Part shown: positions 1 to 8,286 of the stretch, one piece after another | Layout of the letters: each line of letters starts with the position of its first letter | How positions within the stretch are numbered: position 1 is the first letter of the stretch | Assembly (NCBI RefSeq): GCF_014646515.1 | Contig: NZ_BMNK01000001.1 | Location: 476,745-540,744 of the forward strand | Source of the DNA: Nonomuraea glycinis | GTDB taxonomy: Bacteria; Actinomycetota; Actinomycetes; Streptosporangiales; Streptosporangiaceae | Reading direction: 5' to 3' | Length of the DNA stretch: 64,000 nucleotides | Translations under genes and position numbers: made by a program | The notes under the pieces: generated by a model | Told to the model about the DNA's origin: nothing | What the model saw: only the letters and a program-made list of their open reading frames with translations | The model's database searches: none

Positions 1-506
1 TCACCTCCGCGCTGCTCTTCGGCATCTCGGCCACCTATCACCGCAGCACCCTCGGCCCTCGCCTGGCGGAGGTGCTGCGCCGTCTCGACCACGCCAACAT
101 CTACCTGATCATCGCGGGCACGTACACGCCGTTCGCGCTGCTCGCGCTCGACGGGGCCGCCAGGATCGCGGTGCTCGCCGTCACCTGGGGCGGAGCGCTG
201 GCCGGCGTGCTGTTCAGGGTGCTGTGGATGGGCGCGCCGCGCTGGCTCTACACGGTCCTCTACCTCGCGCTCGGCTGGACCGCCGTCTTCGTGCTGCCGC
301 AACTCCTGCGGGGCGCGGGGCTGGTCGCCGTGGTGCTGGTCGCCGTCGGCGGCCTCCTCTACAGTGCCGGCGCGATCGTGTACGGGCTGCGCCGCCCGGA
401 TCCGTCGCCGCGCTGGTTCGGCTACCACGAGGTCTTCCACGCCTGCACGCTCGCCGCCTACCTCGTCCAGTACATCGCGGTGTCGATCGTCGTCTACTCG
501 CAGTGA
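1..506 (+). CDS. PAQR/hemolysin III family membrane protein TrhA, 3' part
   Basis: The frame is already open at base 3, so the start lies upstream of the window. The visible part is about 167 residues of a polytopic membrane protein. Family marks are the early SATYH segment, the block DHANIYLIIAGTYTPF, and near the end GYHEVFHACT, whose histidines match the metal-site histidines of the hemolysin III/PAQR family. About five hydrophobic spans can be seen. Bacterial members (TrhA) are linked to membrane fluidity homeostasis rather than true haemolysis. It ends 103 bp before the HdeD-like gene and could share a transcript with it. Confidence 0.88.
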   Translation, partial: TSALLFGISATYHRSTLGPRLAEVLRRLDHANIYLIIAGTYTPFALLALDGAARIAVLAVTWGGALAGVLFRVLWMGAPRWLYTVLYLALGWTAVFVLPQLLRGAGLVAVVLVAVGGLLYSAGAIVYGLRRPDPSPRWFGYHEVFHACTLAAYLVQYIAVSIVVYSQ

Positions 507-609
507 CGCCTGCCCCTGGTGGCGCAGATTTGACCGCATCTGCTGGCAATGACACAGATTTGACCGGGTGGGGAGGTGGGCGAGTGCCCGTTGCGGACAA
601 CAGTCCGGA

Positions 610-1143
610 ATGGAGCAACTCGCACGCACCTGGTGGCTGGTGCTCATTCGCGGGATCGCGGCGATCATCTTCGGGATCCTGGCGCTGATCTGGCCCGGCA
701 TCACGCTGCTGGTGCTGGTGATCTTCTTCGGCGCGTACGCGATCGTGGACGGGATCTTCTCGATCTTCTCGGCGTTCCAGCAGGGGGTGAGGTCGCGGGC
801 CTGGCTCATCATTTCCGGAATTCTCGGGATATTGGCTGGTCTGGTGGCGTTCATCTGGCCGGGGATCACGTCGCTGGCGCTGCTGTACGTCATCGCCTTC
901 TGGGCCATCTTCACCGGCGTCGCCGAGATCATGTACGGCATCCGGGTCCGCAAGGAGATCGAGAACGAATGGACCCTCATCCTGACCGGCGCCCTGTCGG
1001 TGCTCTTCGGCATCCTGCTGCTGATCTGGCCGGGGGCGGGGATGCTCAGCCTGGTCTGGCTGATCGCGATCTTCGCCATCCTGTACGGCATCGCGCTGGT
1101 CGCCCTGTCGTTCAAAGTGAAGAAGATGGTGCCGAAGAGCTAA
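610..1143 (+). CDS. HdeD family (DUF308) membrane protein
   Basis: A 177-residue, almost wholly hydrophobic protein with six predicted spans in three internally similar pairs. Each pair carries a variant of the FGILxLIWPG motif (near residues 20, 75 and 130), the hallmark of DUF308/HdeD proteins. Escherichia coli HdeD is associated with acid resistance; the role in actinobacteria is not established. The ATG at 610 is chosen because translation from there begins with a typical short amphipathic leader; an in-frame ATG at 568 would add 14 unlikely residues. The stop overlaps the left edge of a perfect inverted repeat. Confidence 0.88.
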   Translation: MEQLARTWWLVLIRGIAAIIFGILALIWPGITLLVLVIFFGAYAIVDGIFSIFSAFQQGVRSRAWLIISGILGILAGLVAFIWPGITSLALLYVIAFWAIFTGVAEIMYGIRVRKEIENEWTLILTGALSVLFGILLLIWPGAGMLSLVWLIAIFAILYGIALVALSFKVKKMVPKS

Positions 1144-1165
1144 TATCCGTAAATCTTACGGATAT
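1143..1165. promoter_or_regulatory. Perfect inverted repeat upstream of lat (putative operator)
   Basis: Arms ATATCCGTAA and TTACGGATAT are exact reverse complements around a 3-nt centre. This AT-rich block stands out in a GC-rich region and lies 54 bp before the lysine aminotransferase start, where a dimeric repressor or Lrp-type activator could act. No T-tract follows on either strand, so it is unlikely to be an intrinsic terminator for the HdeD gene. The regulator is unknown. Confidence 0.55.
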
Positions 1166-1218
1166 ATCACGTCCAAGGCGGGGAATGTACTGTATGTCTG
1201 GCTCAACGTGGAGGAGAC

Positions 1219-2499
1219 ATGGACGTACACGCCCGCCTTGCCCGCCACCTACTCGTCGACGGCTACCACCTGGTGCTGGATCTGGAGTTGAGCCAGGGGC
1301 CGTGGCTCGTGGACGCCCGTGACGGCCGCCGATACCTGGACTTCTACACCTTCTTCGCCTCGGCCCCGCTCGGCGTGAACCCGCCCTTCGACCCGGACTT
1401 CACCAGGCTCCTCGGCCAGGTGGCGCGGAACAAGCCCGCCAACTCCGACATCTACACCGAGCATCTGGCGGACTTCGTCGACACCTTCACCCGGGTGCTC
1501 GGTGACCCCGCCCTGCCGCACCTGTTCTTCGTGGAGGGCGGCGCCCTGGCCGTCGAGAACGCCCTGAAGGCGGCCTTCGACTACAAGAGCCGCCGCAACG
1601 AGGCCGAGGGCAGGTCGCCCGCCCTGGGCACCCGCGTCCTGCACCTCACCAAGGCCTTCCACGGCCGCAGCGGCTACACGATGAGCCTGACCAACACCGA
1701 CCCGGTCAAGACCGACCGGTTCCCCGTCTTCGACTGGCCGCGCATCGACGTCCCGGCCATCCACCACGGCGACGTGGAGGCGGCCGAGGAACGGGCGCTC
1801 GCCCAGGCTCGCGCCGCGTTCGAGCGGTATCCGTACGACATCGCCTGTTTCATCGCCGAGCCCATCCAGGGCGAGGGCGGCGACAACCACATGCGCCCGG
1901 AGTTCCTGCAGGCCATGCAGCGCCTCTGCCACGAGCACGACGCCCTGTTCATCCTGGACGAGGTGCAGACGGGCGGCGGCACGACCGGCACCCCCTGGGC
2001 CTACCAGCAGCTCGGCCTGTCGCCCGACATCGTGGCCTTCGCCAAGAAGGTGCAGGTGGGCGGCATCATGGCCGGCCGCCGCCTGGACCAGGTGCCCGAC
2101 AACGTCTTCCGGCAGAGCGGCCGGATCAACTCCACCTGGGGCGGCGGCCTGGTGGACATGGTGCGCAGCCGGGGCCTGCTGGAGATCGTCGAACGGGACG
2201 GCCTGATCCCGCGCGCCGGCACGCTGGGCGCGCTCATCCTCGAACGGCTCACCAAGCTCGAAGCCGAGCACCCGGCCACCGTCGCCAACGTTCGCGGCCG
2301 CGGCCTCATGTGCGCCTTCGACCTGCCCGGCGCCGCCGAGCGGGACGCCCTGATCACCCAGTTGCGCGAGGAGGCGGGCGTCCTGGTGCTCCCGTGCGGC
2401 CCGCGCTCCGTCCGGCTGCGCCCGGCCCTGAACATCTCGGAGCACGACCTCGACCACGGCCTCTCGGCCTTGTCAGCGGCCCTGGAACAGCGCGCGTAG
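1219..2499 (+). CDS. lat: L-lysine 6-transaminase (lysine epsilon-aminotransferase)
   Basis: A 426-residue class III PLP-dependent aminotransferase that transfers the epsilon-amino group of lysine to 2-oxoglutarate, giving alpha-aminoadipate semialdehyde/piperideine-6-carboxylate. Family marks are the N-terminal SQGPWLVDARDGRRYLDFY segment, EPIQGEGGDNH (residues 214-224), the PLP-binding aspartate in LDEVQTGGGTTG (D247) and the Schiff-base lysine in FAKKVQVGG (K277). GGAGGA sits 5-10 bases before the ATG. In beta-lactam producers Lat makes the aminoadipate precursor, but no ACV synthetase or other cephamycin gene is present here, so lysine catabolism or stress adaptation is more likely. Preceded by a perfect inverted repeat; its stop codon lies inside a tandem repeat. 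Confidence 0.93.
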   Translation: MDVHARLARHLLVDGYHLVLDLELSQGPWLVDARDGRRYLDFYTFFASAPLGVNPPFDPDFTRLLGQVARNKPANSDIYTEHLADFVDTFTRVLGDPALPHLFFVEGGALAVENALKAAFDYKSRRNEAEGRSPALGTRVLHLTKAFHGRSGYTMSLTNTDPVKTDRFPVFDWPRIDVPAIHHGDVEAAEERALAQARAAFERYPYDIACFIAEPIQGEGGDNHMRPEFLQAMQRLCHEHDALFILDEVQTGGGTTGTPWAYQQLGLSPDIVAFAKKVQVGGIMAGRRLDQVPDNVFRQSGRINSTWGGGLVDMVRSRGLLEIVERDGLIPRAGTLGALILERLTKLEAEHPATVANVRGRGLMCAFDLPGAAERDALITQLREEAGVLVLPCGPRSVRLRPALNISEHDLDHGLSALSAALEQRA

Positions 2500-2547
2500 C
2501 CCTGGAACGACGCGTAGTCCTGGACCAACGCGTAGCCCTGGAACGAC
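2482..2547 (+). repeat. 18-bp tandem repeat across the lat stop codon
   Basis: Three consecutive 18-bp units (2494-2511, 2512-2529, 2530-2547) follow the pattern GCGTAGCCCTGGAACGAC; units 1 and 3 are identical and unit 2 has three changes. The last codons of lat (from 2482, CTGGAACAGCGCGCG) look like a degenerate upstream unit. The TAG in unit 1 is the lat stop and each later unit repeats TAG in the same frame. Confidence 0.8.
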
Positions 2548-2591
2548 GCCTCGGCGCCGTTCGGGCCGGGCGGCGCCGAGGGGTGGGCCGG

Positions 2592-2819
2592 CTATTCCGA
2601 GGAGCGAGAACGCCACAGGCCGATGGCCGTGACGCGTGAATCCACGCCGAGTTTGGCGTAGATCCGGTTGACGTGGTTCTTGACTGTCTTCTCGCTGAGG
2701 AACAGTCGCTGCGCGATCTGGCCGTTGGACTGACCGGTGGCGATCAGGTCCATGACTTCGGCCTCGCGCTTGCTCAATGACGTGAACACGCTGTCAAACG
2801 CTGCATCGTCGACTCTCAT
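2592..2819 (-). CDS. Stand-alone LuxR/GerE-type HTH regulator (75 aa)
   Basis: The 75-residue product is essentially one LuxR C-terminal DNA-binding domain: [23 protein letters not shown] (about residues 15-37), then the recognition helix [19 protein letters not shown]. No receiver or ligand-binding domain is present. The ATG at 2819 is preceded by GGAGG at proper spacing; the frame stays open further upstream only because it runs through the tRNA-His gene, so longer starts are rejected. Comparable single-domain LuxR proteins occur in actinomycetes as developmental or secondary-metabolism regulators. Targets unknown; the tRNA and terminator upstream suggest its own promoter in 2820-2926. Confidence 0.85.
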   Translation of the reverse strand: MRVDDAAFDSVFTSLSKREAEVMDLIATGQSNGQIAQRLFLSEKTVKNHVNRIYAKLGVDSRVTAIGLWRSRSSE

Positions 2820-2926
2820 CCGGCCTCCGGAACGAAGACGGTCAGATCGCCGAGGCCCCCGCGCTTCCGGCGTTAGCGGTAGACAGTGAGCATAACTCGC
2901 ATTGTCATGTTTTGGGGACGATGTTG

Positions 2927-2967
2927 GAAAAAACGGCAACGGCCGGTCCAGAAGGACCGGCCGTTGC
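2927..2967 (-). terminator. Intrinsic terminator of tRNA-His
   Basis: A perfect 14-bp stem (2936-2949 with 2954-2967) around a 4-nt loop. On the minus strand it is followed by CGTTTTTT, giving a textbook rho-independent terminator 5 bp after the CCA end of tRNA-His. It separates the tRNA from the downstream LuxR-type gene. Confidence 0.92.
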
Positions 2968-2971
2968 ACCG

Positions 2972-3048
2972 TGGGGTGAGTGAAGGGACTTGAACCCTCG
3001 ACATCCAGGACCACAACCTGGCGCTCTACCGCCTGAGCTACACCCACC
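2972..3048 (-). tRNA. tRNA-His (GTG anticodon)
   Basis: A complete cloverleaf can be drawn on the minus strand. The acceptor stem is GTGGGTG with CACTCAC; there is an extra 5' G(-1) opposite discriminator C73, the histidine identity element. The anticodon stem CCAGG/CCTGG encloses TTGTGGT (anticodon GTG), the T-arm holds TTCAAGT, and CCA is encoded. A strong terminator follows directly. Confidence 0.97.
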
Positions 3049-3113
3049 ATGAGCCACCCGCATGAGCGGCACAGGAAAAGTGTAGCGGTGTTCGGGAGTC
3101 TTTACGCCACTGA

Positions 3114-3707
3114 TTAACCCGTGACACGCTCGGCGAGTGTTCTGGCCGTGGCCGAATCGGGCCCCGGCTGCCCCACGAACACGGCCGCGCGGTAGTAGCG
3201 CAGCTCTCTGATGCTCTCGGTGATGTCCGCCAGCGCCCGGTGCCCGCCCTGCTTCTCGGGCGCGGCGAAGTAGACGCGCGGATACCAGCGGCGGACCAGC
3301 TCCTTGATCGACGAGACGTCGATCATCCGGTAGTGCAGATAGCCGTCCACCGCCGGCATGTCCCTGGACAGGAACGTCCGGTCGGTGCCGATGGAATTGC
3401 CGCAGAGCGGCGCCTTCTTCGGCTCCGGCACGTGGCGGCGGATGTAGTCGAGCACCAGGGACTCCGCCTCGGCCAGCGTCACGCCGCCCGCCAGCTCGGG
3501 CAGCAGCGCGGAGGCGGTGTGCATCTCGCGGACCACCTGCGACATCTGCTCCAGGGACTCCGGCGGCGGCTTGATGACCACGTCGACGCCCTCGTCCAAC
3601 TGGTTGAGCTCACTGTCGGTGACGACGCACGCCACCTCGACGAGCGCGTCGCGCCCGAGATCGAGCCCGGTCATCTCGCAGTCGATCCAGACCAGCACGT
3701 CACTCAT
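3114..3707 (-). CDS. orn: Oligoribonuclease
   Basis: A 197-residue DEDDh 3'-5' exoribonuclease that degrades 2-5 nt RNAs and, in actinomycetes, linear pGpG from c-di-GMP. Motifs: [12 protein letters not shown] (D9, E11), the central [16 protein letters not shown], and C-terminal [11 protein letters not shown] with the catalytic His and Asp. Length matches the family. It is last in a minus-strand series with the DUF2510 gene 70 bp upstream; next comes tRNA-His on the same strand. Position beside a tRNA-His gene is common in actinobacterial genomes. Confidence 0.96.
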   Translation of the reverse strand: MSDVLVWIDCEMTGLDLGRDALVEVACVVTDSELNQLDEGVDVVIKPPPESLEQMSQVVREMHTASALLPELAGGVTLAEAESLVLDYIRRHVPEPKKAPLCGNSIGTDRTFLSRDMPAVDGYLHYRMIDVSSIKELVRRWYPRVYFAAPEKQGGHRALADITESIRELRYYRAAVFVGQPGPDSATARTLAERVTG

Positions 3708-3777
3708 TCGTTCTCCTCGCCGCAGCGGCTCGGAGCGTTCCGCCCGCTTGCTTGTCCCACCAGCCTAGTGCCACCGT

Positions 3778-4854
3778 TCAGGCCGGTTTCAGCGAGCTCA
3801 GCACGTCGCTGACCACATCGGTGCCGAGATTGTCCGGGACGGACATGTAGACCATGGCCGGTCGCCGGCCGTCGCCGCGGTCCATCAGCACGATCGCGCC
3901 GTTCTCCTTCTTCCACTTGTAGTCGTTCTTCTCCGACTCCGCGGTGAAGTCGAGCTCGAACTGGAGCACCCAGGCGTCCCGGTCGCCGACCTTCATGGCC
4001 TTGTCCGAGACGATCTTCTTCGTGTGCGGTATGCCGTAGTACTTGGTGATGAAGTCGATATAGACGGCCTTGGTCGCGATGCTCATCCCGGACACCCCGG
4101 CGTACGGATAGCTCTCGCCCAGCGTCCCGGAGTAGACGTTGCCGATCCAGCTGCCGTTCTTGCCGTCGTAGTTGTCGTGCGAGGTCTTCTGGACGCCACC
4201 CGTCCATTGCTGTGCGCGCGGGTCGGCGCTGTTGACGTTGGTCCTCGGCACCTCCCAGCCCTCCGGAACCTCGAACGAGACCCCCGCCCGCGGGTCGGTG
4301 ACGCGCCCCGACACCGCCTCGGGGAACGGGGCCGAGGCCGAGGCCGTGGGCGCCGGCTCGGTGGGCGTCGCCTCCGGGGTCTGCTCTGGAGGCGACTCCT
4401 CCGTCTGCGTGGGAGCCGCGGAGGGCAGCCCGACGGGTGCGGAGCTGCTGTTGAGCACGAAGACGCCGGCCACCACGATGAGGGCGACCACGACGACGGC
4501 CGCCAGGCCGCCGAACACCCACGGCAGGGGACTGCTCTGCTTGCGCGGCGGGCCGTAGCCGACGCCGGGCAGCGGCGTGCCGCCCCACTGGGTCGGCTGC
4601 TGCCGGCCGTAGGGAGGTTGCGGCGACTGGCCGTACGCGAGGGTGGGGTTCGCGGGGGCGGCCGACCAGTCGGGCTGCTGGTTACCGTAGGGCTGCTGCG
4701 GGCCGGAGGCCGGCTGGGGGCCGGAGGACGACTGCTGCTGGTGTCCCTGCTCCAGGGGGTGCGTGGCGTCCGTCCACTGGGCACCGTCCCACCACCGGAG
4801 TTGAGGCGATCCGTAGGGGTCGGGGTACCAGCCCGCGGGGGTCTGCGTGGTCAT
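3778..4854 (-). CDS. DUF2510 membrane-anchored protein
   Basis: A 358-residue protein. Residues 5-32 form a DUF2510 module (AGWYPDPYGSPQLRWWDGAQWT), then a Gln/Pro/Ser/Gly-rich linker, a transmembrane segment (VFGGLAAVVVVALIVVAGVFVL) and an outer Pro/Thr/Glu linker ending in a C-terminal domain of about 170 residues (SFEVPEGWEVPR to VLSSLKPA). That domain resembles the secreted domains often attached to DUF2510. The ATG at 4854 puts the DUF2510 motif right at the N-terminus; the frame extends upstream but into the preceding gene. It ends the kinase/pseudokinase block (47 bp after it), so a role in the same envelope-signalling pathway is inferred. Confidence 0.8.
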   Translation of the reverse strand: MTTQTPAGWYPDPYGSPQLRWWDGAQWTDATHPLEQGHQQQSSSGPQPASGPQQPYGNQQPDWSAAPANPTLAYGQSPQPPYGRQQPTQWGGTPLPGVGYGPPRKQSSPLPWVFGGLAAVVVVALIVVAGVFVLNSSSAPVGLPSAAPTQTEESPPEQTPEATPTEPAPTASASAPFPEAVSGRVTDPRAGVSFEVPEGWEVPRTNVNSADPRAQQWTGGVQKTSHDNYDGKNGSWIGNVYSGTLGESYPYAGVSGMSIATKAVYIDFITKYYGIPHTKKIVSDKAMKVGDRDAWVLQFELDFTAESEKNDYKWKKENGAIVLMDRGDGRRPAMVYMSVPDNLGTDVVSDVLSSLKPA

Positions 4855-4901
4855 GTCCGTCAGAGTAGTAAGAACCGGTTTGAGATGCATTGTTGCGTTG
4901 G

Positions 4902-6464
4902 TCAACACCGGTAAGTGAAGCTCGCCTTCCCGGTGCGCGGCGGGCCCGGCGACAGCACCCGTAACGTGGCGGTGGCCTTGACGGTGCTCTTGCCCTTCAG
5001 CGACCACCTCAGTGGCACGCTGTAGGAGGTCTTGTCGGACGTGGTCTCCAGGGTCGCCTTGACCACCTCCTTGTCCAGGTTCTTGCGCCACTCGTACGTG
5101 ATCTCGCCGGCCTCGCCGTTGGTGACGATCGTGCCGGTGATGAGCACGGAGCTGTTGCAGCGCTGGGCCTTCTTCGGGGCCTTGACGGCGACGGACGCGA
5201 CCGTCAGGTCCGGCGAGGCGCCCAGCCTGAACCAGGCGACGGCCGCGCCGGCCAGGATGACCGCGAGGACGCCCGCGGCCAGGATCGTCCGGCGGCGCCG
5301 CGCCCGCTCGACCTTGGAGCGCCGGGCCGAGCCCCGCCGGGGCCCGTCGCGCCCCTCACGCCAGATCCGCTCGACCGGCGTCTCGGTGCCGACGCCGGGC
5401 CCGAACCGCTCCGCGTCCTGGTTGCCGGGGCTGGGGTGCGTCGGCGCCTGACTGCCCAGCATGGCCTGGTCACCCGCAGAGCCCTGCCCGCCCGCGCCGA
5501 ATCCCGCACCCGCGCCCGCGCCCGCGCCGAAGCCTGCGCCCGCGCCCGCGCCCGGAGCAAGTCCCGCACCCGCGCCGAAGCCCGCGCCCGGATACTGACC
5601 ATCGGGTCCCGTGCCTGTGCCAGGTCCTGTGCTCGTGCCGGGGACGCGCAGCAGGGTCACGATGTCGCCCTCGTCGCGGTCCGCCTCGCGGCCGCTGCCG
5701 GCCGCGTCCTCCGGTCTGGTGTACGCGAGTGGCTGCGCGAACACCGACTGGCCGCGTGCCGCCTGCGCCAGGCCATGTCGGCTGACCACGCCACCGGGCA
5801 GCAGGTCGCGCTCGGCCAGCAGCATGCTCCTGGCCGCCGTGAGCCCACGGGTCGTCGCCGTCGCCGCGGCCCGTTCGAAGAGGTCGGCGGCCCGGGGAGC
5901 CCCGCGCGCGCACGAGGCGGCCAGCCCCCGGGCCAGCGCCGCCCAGCCGGACGAGTCCCGTTCGGGTGTGGAGAGCCGGCCGTGGATGGCGTCCGACAGG
6001 CCGCGCTCCGACAGCAGCGCGCCGCCCTCGGCCGTGATCACCACGGTGCCCGGCTGCACCGAGCCATGCGTGATCCCGGCCGCGTGCAGCGCGACGAGGG
6101 TGTGGGCCGTCTCGGCGAGCACGGACGCCGCGCCGCTCGCGTCGACCGACCCGGCGGCCAGCAGGCCGGCCAGGGTCGGGGTGACGGCCTGCGCGGTCAG
6201 CAGCCACACCTGGGATCCGGCGGCCACCACGTCGGCGACCGGGATGAGGCCGGGCAGCCCGCCCATGGCCAGCCTGCGGTCGGTCAGCACGGCCGCCACG
6301 ACGCGGTCGCGCACGCCCGGCGTGTCAATGATCCTGGCGTCGAACAGCAGCGCTCCGGCCCGGCGGCCATCGGGCGAGATCGCGTCGATCCAGTTGCCCA
6401 CCTCGGTGATCCAGGTGTGCTCGGTCAACTGGAATCCGGCGATGCCGTTTCTCGGATTGGTCAT
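4902..6464 (-). CDS. Transmembrane pseudokinase with outer Cys-paired domain
   Basis: A 520-residue protein with the outline of a Ser/Thr kinase C-lobe but no catalytic residues: where kinases have HRDxKPxN it has HGSVQPGT (133-140), and where DFG is expected it has ERGLSD (153-158); no VAIK lysine is evident. A Gly/Ala-rich linker (about 290-330) follows, then a basic stretch, one membrane span (393-412) and an outer domain bounded by C436 and C520 with a beta-rich pattern. Architecture parallels the pseudokinase region of mycobacterial MviN, but without the lipid II flippase. It lies 20 bp after a kinase gene, so scaffold or substrate status for that kinase is plausible. Confidence 0.75.
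   Translation of the reverse strand: MTNPRNGIAGFQLTEHTWITEVGNWIDAISPDGRRAGALLFDARIIDTPGVRDRVVAAVLTDRRLAMGGLPGLIPVADVVAAGSQVWLLTAQAVTPTLAGLLAAGSVDASGAASVLAETAHTLVALHAAGITHGSVQPGTVVITAEGGALLSERGLSDAIHGRLSTPERDSSGWAALARGLAASCARGAPRAADLFERAAATATTRGLTAARSMLLAERDLLPGGVVSRHGLAQAARGQSVFAQPLAYTRPEDAAGSGREADRDEGDIVTLLRVPGTSTGPGTGTGPDGQYPGAGFGAGAGLAPGAGAGAGFGAGAGAGAGFGAGGQGSAGDQAMLGSQAPTHPSPGNQDAERFGPGVGTETPVERIWREGRDGPRRGSARRSKVERARRRRTILAAGVLAVILAGAAVAWFRLGASPDLTVASVAVKAPKKAQRCNSSVLITGTIVTNGEAGEITYEWRKNLDKEVVKATLETTSDKTSYSVPLRWSLKGKSTVKATATLRVLSPGPPRTGKASFTYRC
5488..5591 (-). repeat. GAGFGAGAG-type low-complexity coding repeat
   Basis: Imperfect short repeats encode Gly-Ala-Gly-Phe blocks (residues about 292-326 of the pseudokinase). 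The DNA is a run of GCGCCCGC variants. The region links the pseudokinase domain to the juxtamembrane part and is likely unstable and length-variable. Confidence 0.75.
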
Positions 6465-6484
6465 CGACGATGCCCCCGGCCAGC

Positions 6485-8173
6485 TCAGCGCTTCGTGCGG
6501 TGCCGTCCCGCCATGCGACGTTTCACCGCCAGTGTGCCCGGAAGCGTGCCGGACGTCACCAGGGCGAGTGCGAGCAGCACGCCCGGCGCCACGGTCACGG
6601 ACTCCCGCACCTGCGAGATCTCGGGCACGCGCCGGATGTCAGGGTTGGTCGGCGTGTCACGGGGCGTGGAGCCACCACTGGGCGAGTTGCCGGGGGAGCT
6701 GGGATCCGTCGTGGTCGGAGTCCGGGACGGGGTAGGCCGGGGGTCGGGGTCGCGCGTCGGCGCTCGGGTCGGCTCCGGGGTCCGGGTGACCAGCGGCGTG
6801 CCGTTGCCGTTGTCCCGGCCCGTGCTGTTCAGCACCGGGTCGGAGGACTTGGTGGCGGTCGGGGCGGGCGTCTTCACCCGGGTGCGGGTGGGCCTGGCCG
6901 ACGGGGTCCTGACCCGAGGGCTCCTGACGGGGGTTCTGGTGGCGGTCCTGGTGGCGGTCGGCTTCACGGTGGGCGGGGCGACGCTCGCGGTGTCCGACGG
7001 GGCCGCCGTCGGCTCCGCCGTGGTCTCCTCGGGGGCGGGCGTCGGCTCCGCTTCCAGCGTGGACTCGATGGGCGGTTCCGTCTCGGACGGGAGCGAGGTC
7101 GGCGTCACCTGTGAGGTCTGCGCCCGCAGTACGGGCTCCTCGTCGAGGGTGTTCACCAGCACGACCCCGATCACGATCACCAGGCCGGCGCACGCCGTAC
7201 TGATCATGACCTTGCCCGGGATCCTGCTCATCAGCGTGGACGGCTCGTCGAAGCTGGTCTCGGCCAGGGTGGTCTGCACCTCGGCGGGCGCCTCGGGCGC
7301 GCTCGGGAACATCAGCAGCAGCAGGCCGGCCAGGCTGGACAGCCGGTGCCTGCCGCGCTCCTCCCAGTCGGGACCGTACGCGTCGGCCGCGATGGCCTCC
7401 AACTCGGTCAGGAACGCCTCGGCGGACGGCGGACGCTCACCCGCGTGCTTGGCCAGGCCCCGCTCGACCAGTCCTTGCAGCGGGGCGGGCACGTCTTCGA
7501 TCGGCGGTGGCGTGCTCTGGTGCTGCCGCGCGAGCGCGGCGAGGTTGGGGGCCCGGTAGGGGCGGGCGCCGGTCAGGCACTCGAAGAACACCACGGTGGC
7601 GGCGTAGACGTCGGTGGCGGGCGAGGCGGGGTGGCCGGCCCACTGCTCCGGCGCCATGTACGGCGGGGTGCCGGCGGCGCTCGCGCCCTCTCCGGCCATG
7701 ACCGCGATGCCGAAGTCGACGAGCTTGCTGTCGCCGTCGCCCTGGACGATCACATTCTCTGGTTTGTAGTCGCGGTGTACGACTCCCATCGCGTGCGCGG
7801 CCGCGAGACCCTGCAGCGATCCCTTCAACACCGTCAGCGCGGCTTCGGGGCCGGTCGGGCCCTGCGACCTGAGTAACTCGCGCAGCGAGGCGCCGTTGAC
7901 CAGCTCCATGACGATGGCCGCGCCGTAGCCGGTCTCGAAGTAGTCGATCAGGCGGGCGCTGTGCGGGCTGCGCATGGTGCCGAGCAGCCTGGCCTCGTGG
8001 CGGAAGCGCGCCACGAAGCCCACGTCGGCCCTGAGCTCGTCGGACAGGTACTTGATGGCGACCTCGGCCCCGTCGTGGTCGCGCCGGGCGAGGGCCACTC
8101 TGCCGGTCGCGCCGCTGCCGAGCTCACGGACCTCGGTATATCCGGGAACCCCCCACTGACTATCCCCGTGCAT
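6485..8173 (-). CDS. Membrane Ser/Thr protein kinase (562 aa)
   Basis: Complete Hanks-type kinase: G-loop GSGATG (19-24), catalytic lysine in VAIKYL (K41), HRDYKPEN (133-140), DFG (153-155), and PYMAPE. After the kinase come a hydrophobic patch near 282-290, a first span (about 322-343), a Thr/Pro-rich outer region of roughly 180 residues, and a second hydrophobic span (about 527-548) followed by basic KRRMAGRHRTKR. A two-span layout is unusual for this family. No PASTA repeats. The ATG at 8173 is preceded by AGGAGGAG. The kinase half is close to that of the next upstream gene (shared VELVNG/LKGSL/HRDYKPEN stretches), indicating duplication. Confidence 0.92.
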   Translation of the reverse strand: MHGDSQWGVPGYTEVRELGSGATGRVALARRDHDGAEVAIKYLSDELRADVGFVARFRHEARLLGTMRSPHSARLIDYFETGYGAAIVMELVNGASLRELLRSQGPTGPEAALTVLKGSLQGLAAAHAMGVVHRDYKPENVIVQGDGDSKLVDFGIAVMAGEGASAAGTPPYMAPEQWAGHPASPATDVYAATVVFFECLTGARPYRAPNLAALARQHQSTPPPIEDVPAPLQGLVERGLAKHAGERPPSAEAFLTELEAIAADAYGPDWEERGRHRLSSLAGLLLLMFPSAPEAPAEVQTTLAETSFDEPSTLMSRIPGKVMISTACAGLVIVIGVVLVNTLDEEPVLRAQTSQVTPTSLPSETEPPIESTLEAEPTPAPEETTAEPTAAPSDTASVAPPTVKPTATRTATRTPVRSPRVRTPSARPTRTRVKTPAPTATKSSDPVLNSTGRDNGNGTPLVTRTPEPTRAPTRDPDPRPTPSRTPTTTDPSSPGNSPSGGSTPRDTPTNPDIRRVPEISQVRESVTVAPGVLLALALVTSGTLPGTLAVKRRMAGRHRTKR

Positions 8174-8286
8174 AACGGTCTCCTCCTGGAGTCCTCTGGG
8201 CCCCCGCCCTAAACAGAAGGAGCGTAGTTTATCCGGCCGATACCGAGCTGTGACAGGCAATATCCTGATACATGAGAAACGGCACG

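Noticed and set aside
72..506. Hemolysin as a virulence toxin
   Set aside because: The hemolysin III name is historical; the PAQR/TrhA family acts in membrane homeostasis.
1219..2499. Start of a cephamycin-type biosynthetic cluster
   Set aside because: Only lat is present; no pcbAB, pcbC, cef or cmc genes are found in the following 60 kb.
2820..3050. Long N-terminal extension of the LuxR-type regulator
   Set aside because: The extension translates the tRNA-His gene and its terminator; the ATG at 2819 has a good ribosome site.
5436..7559. A 707-codon open frame on the plus strand
   Set aside because: It lies opposite the pseudokinase and kinase genes, has Arg/Ala/Gly-rich composition typical of antisense frames in GC-rich DNA, and no domain.
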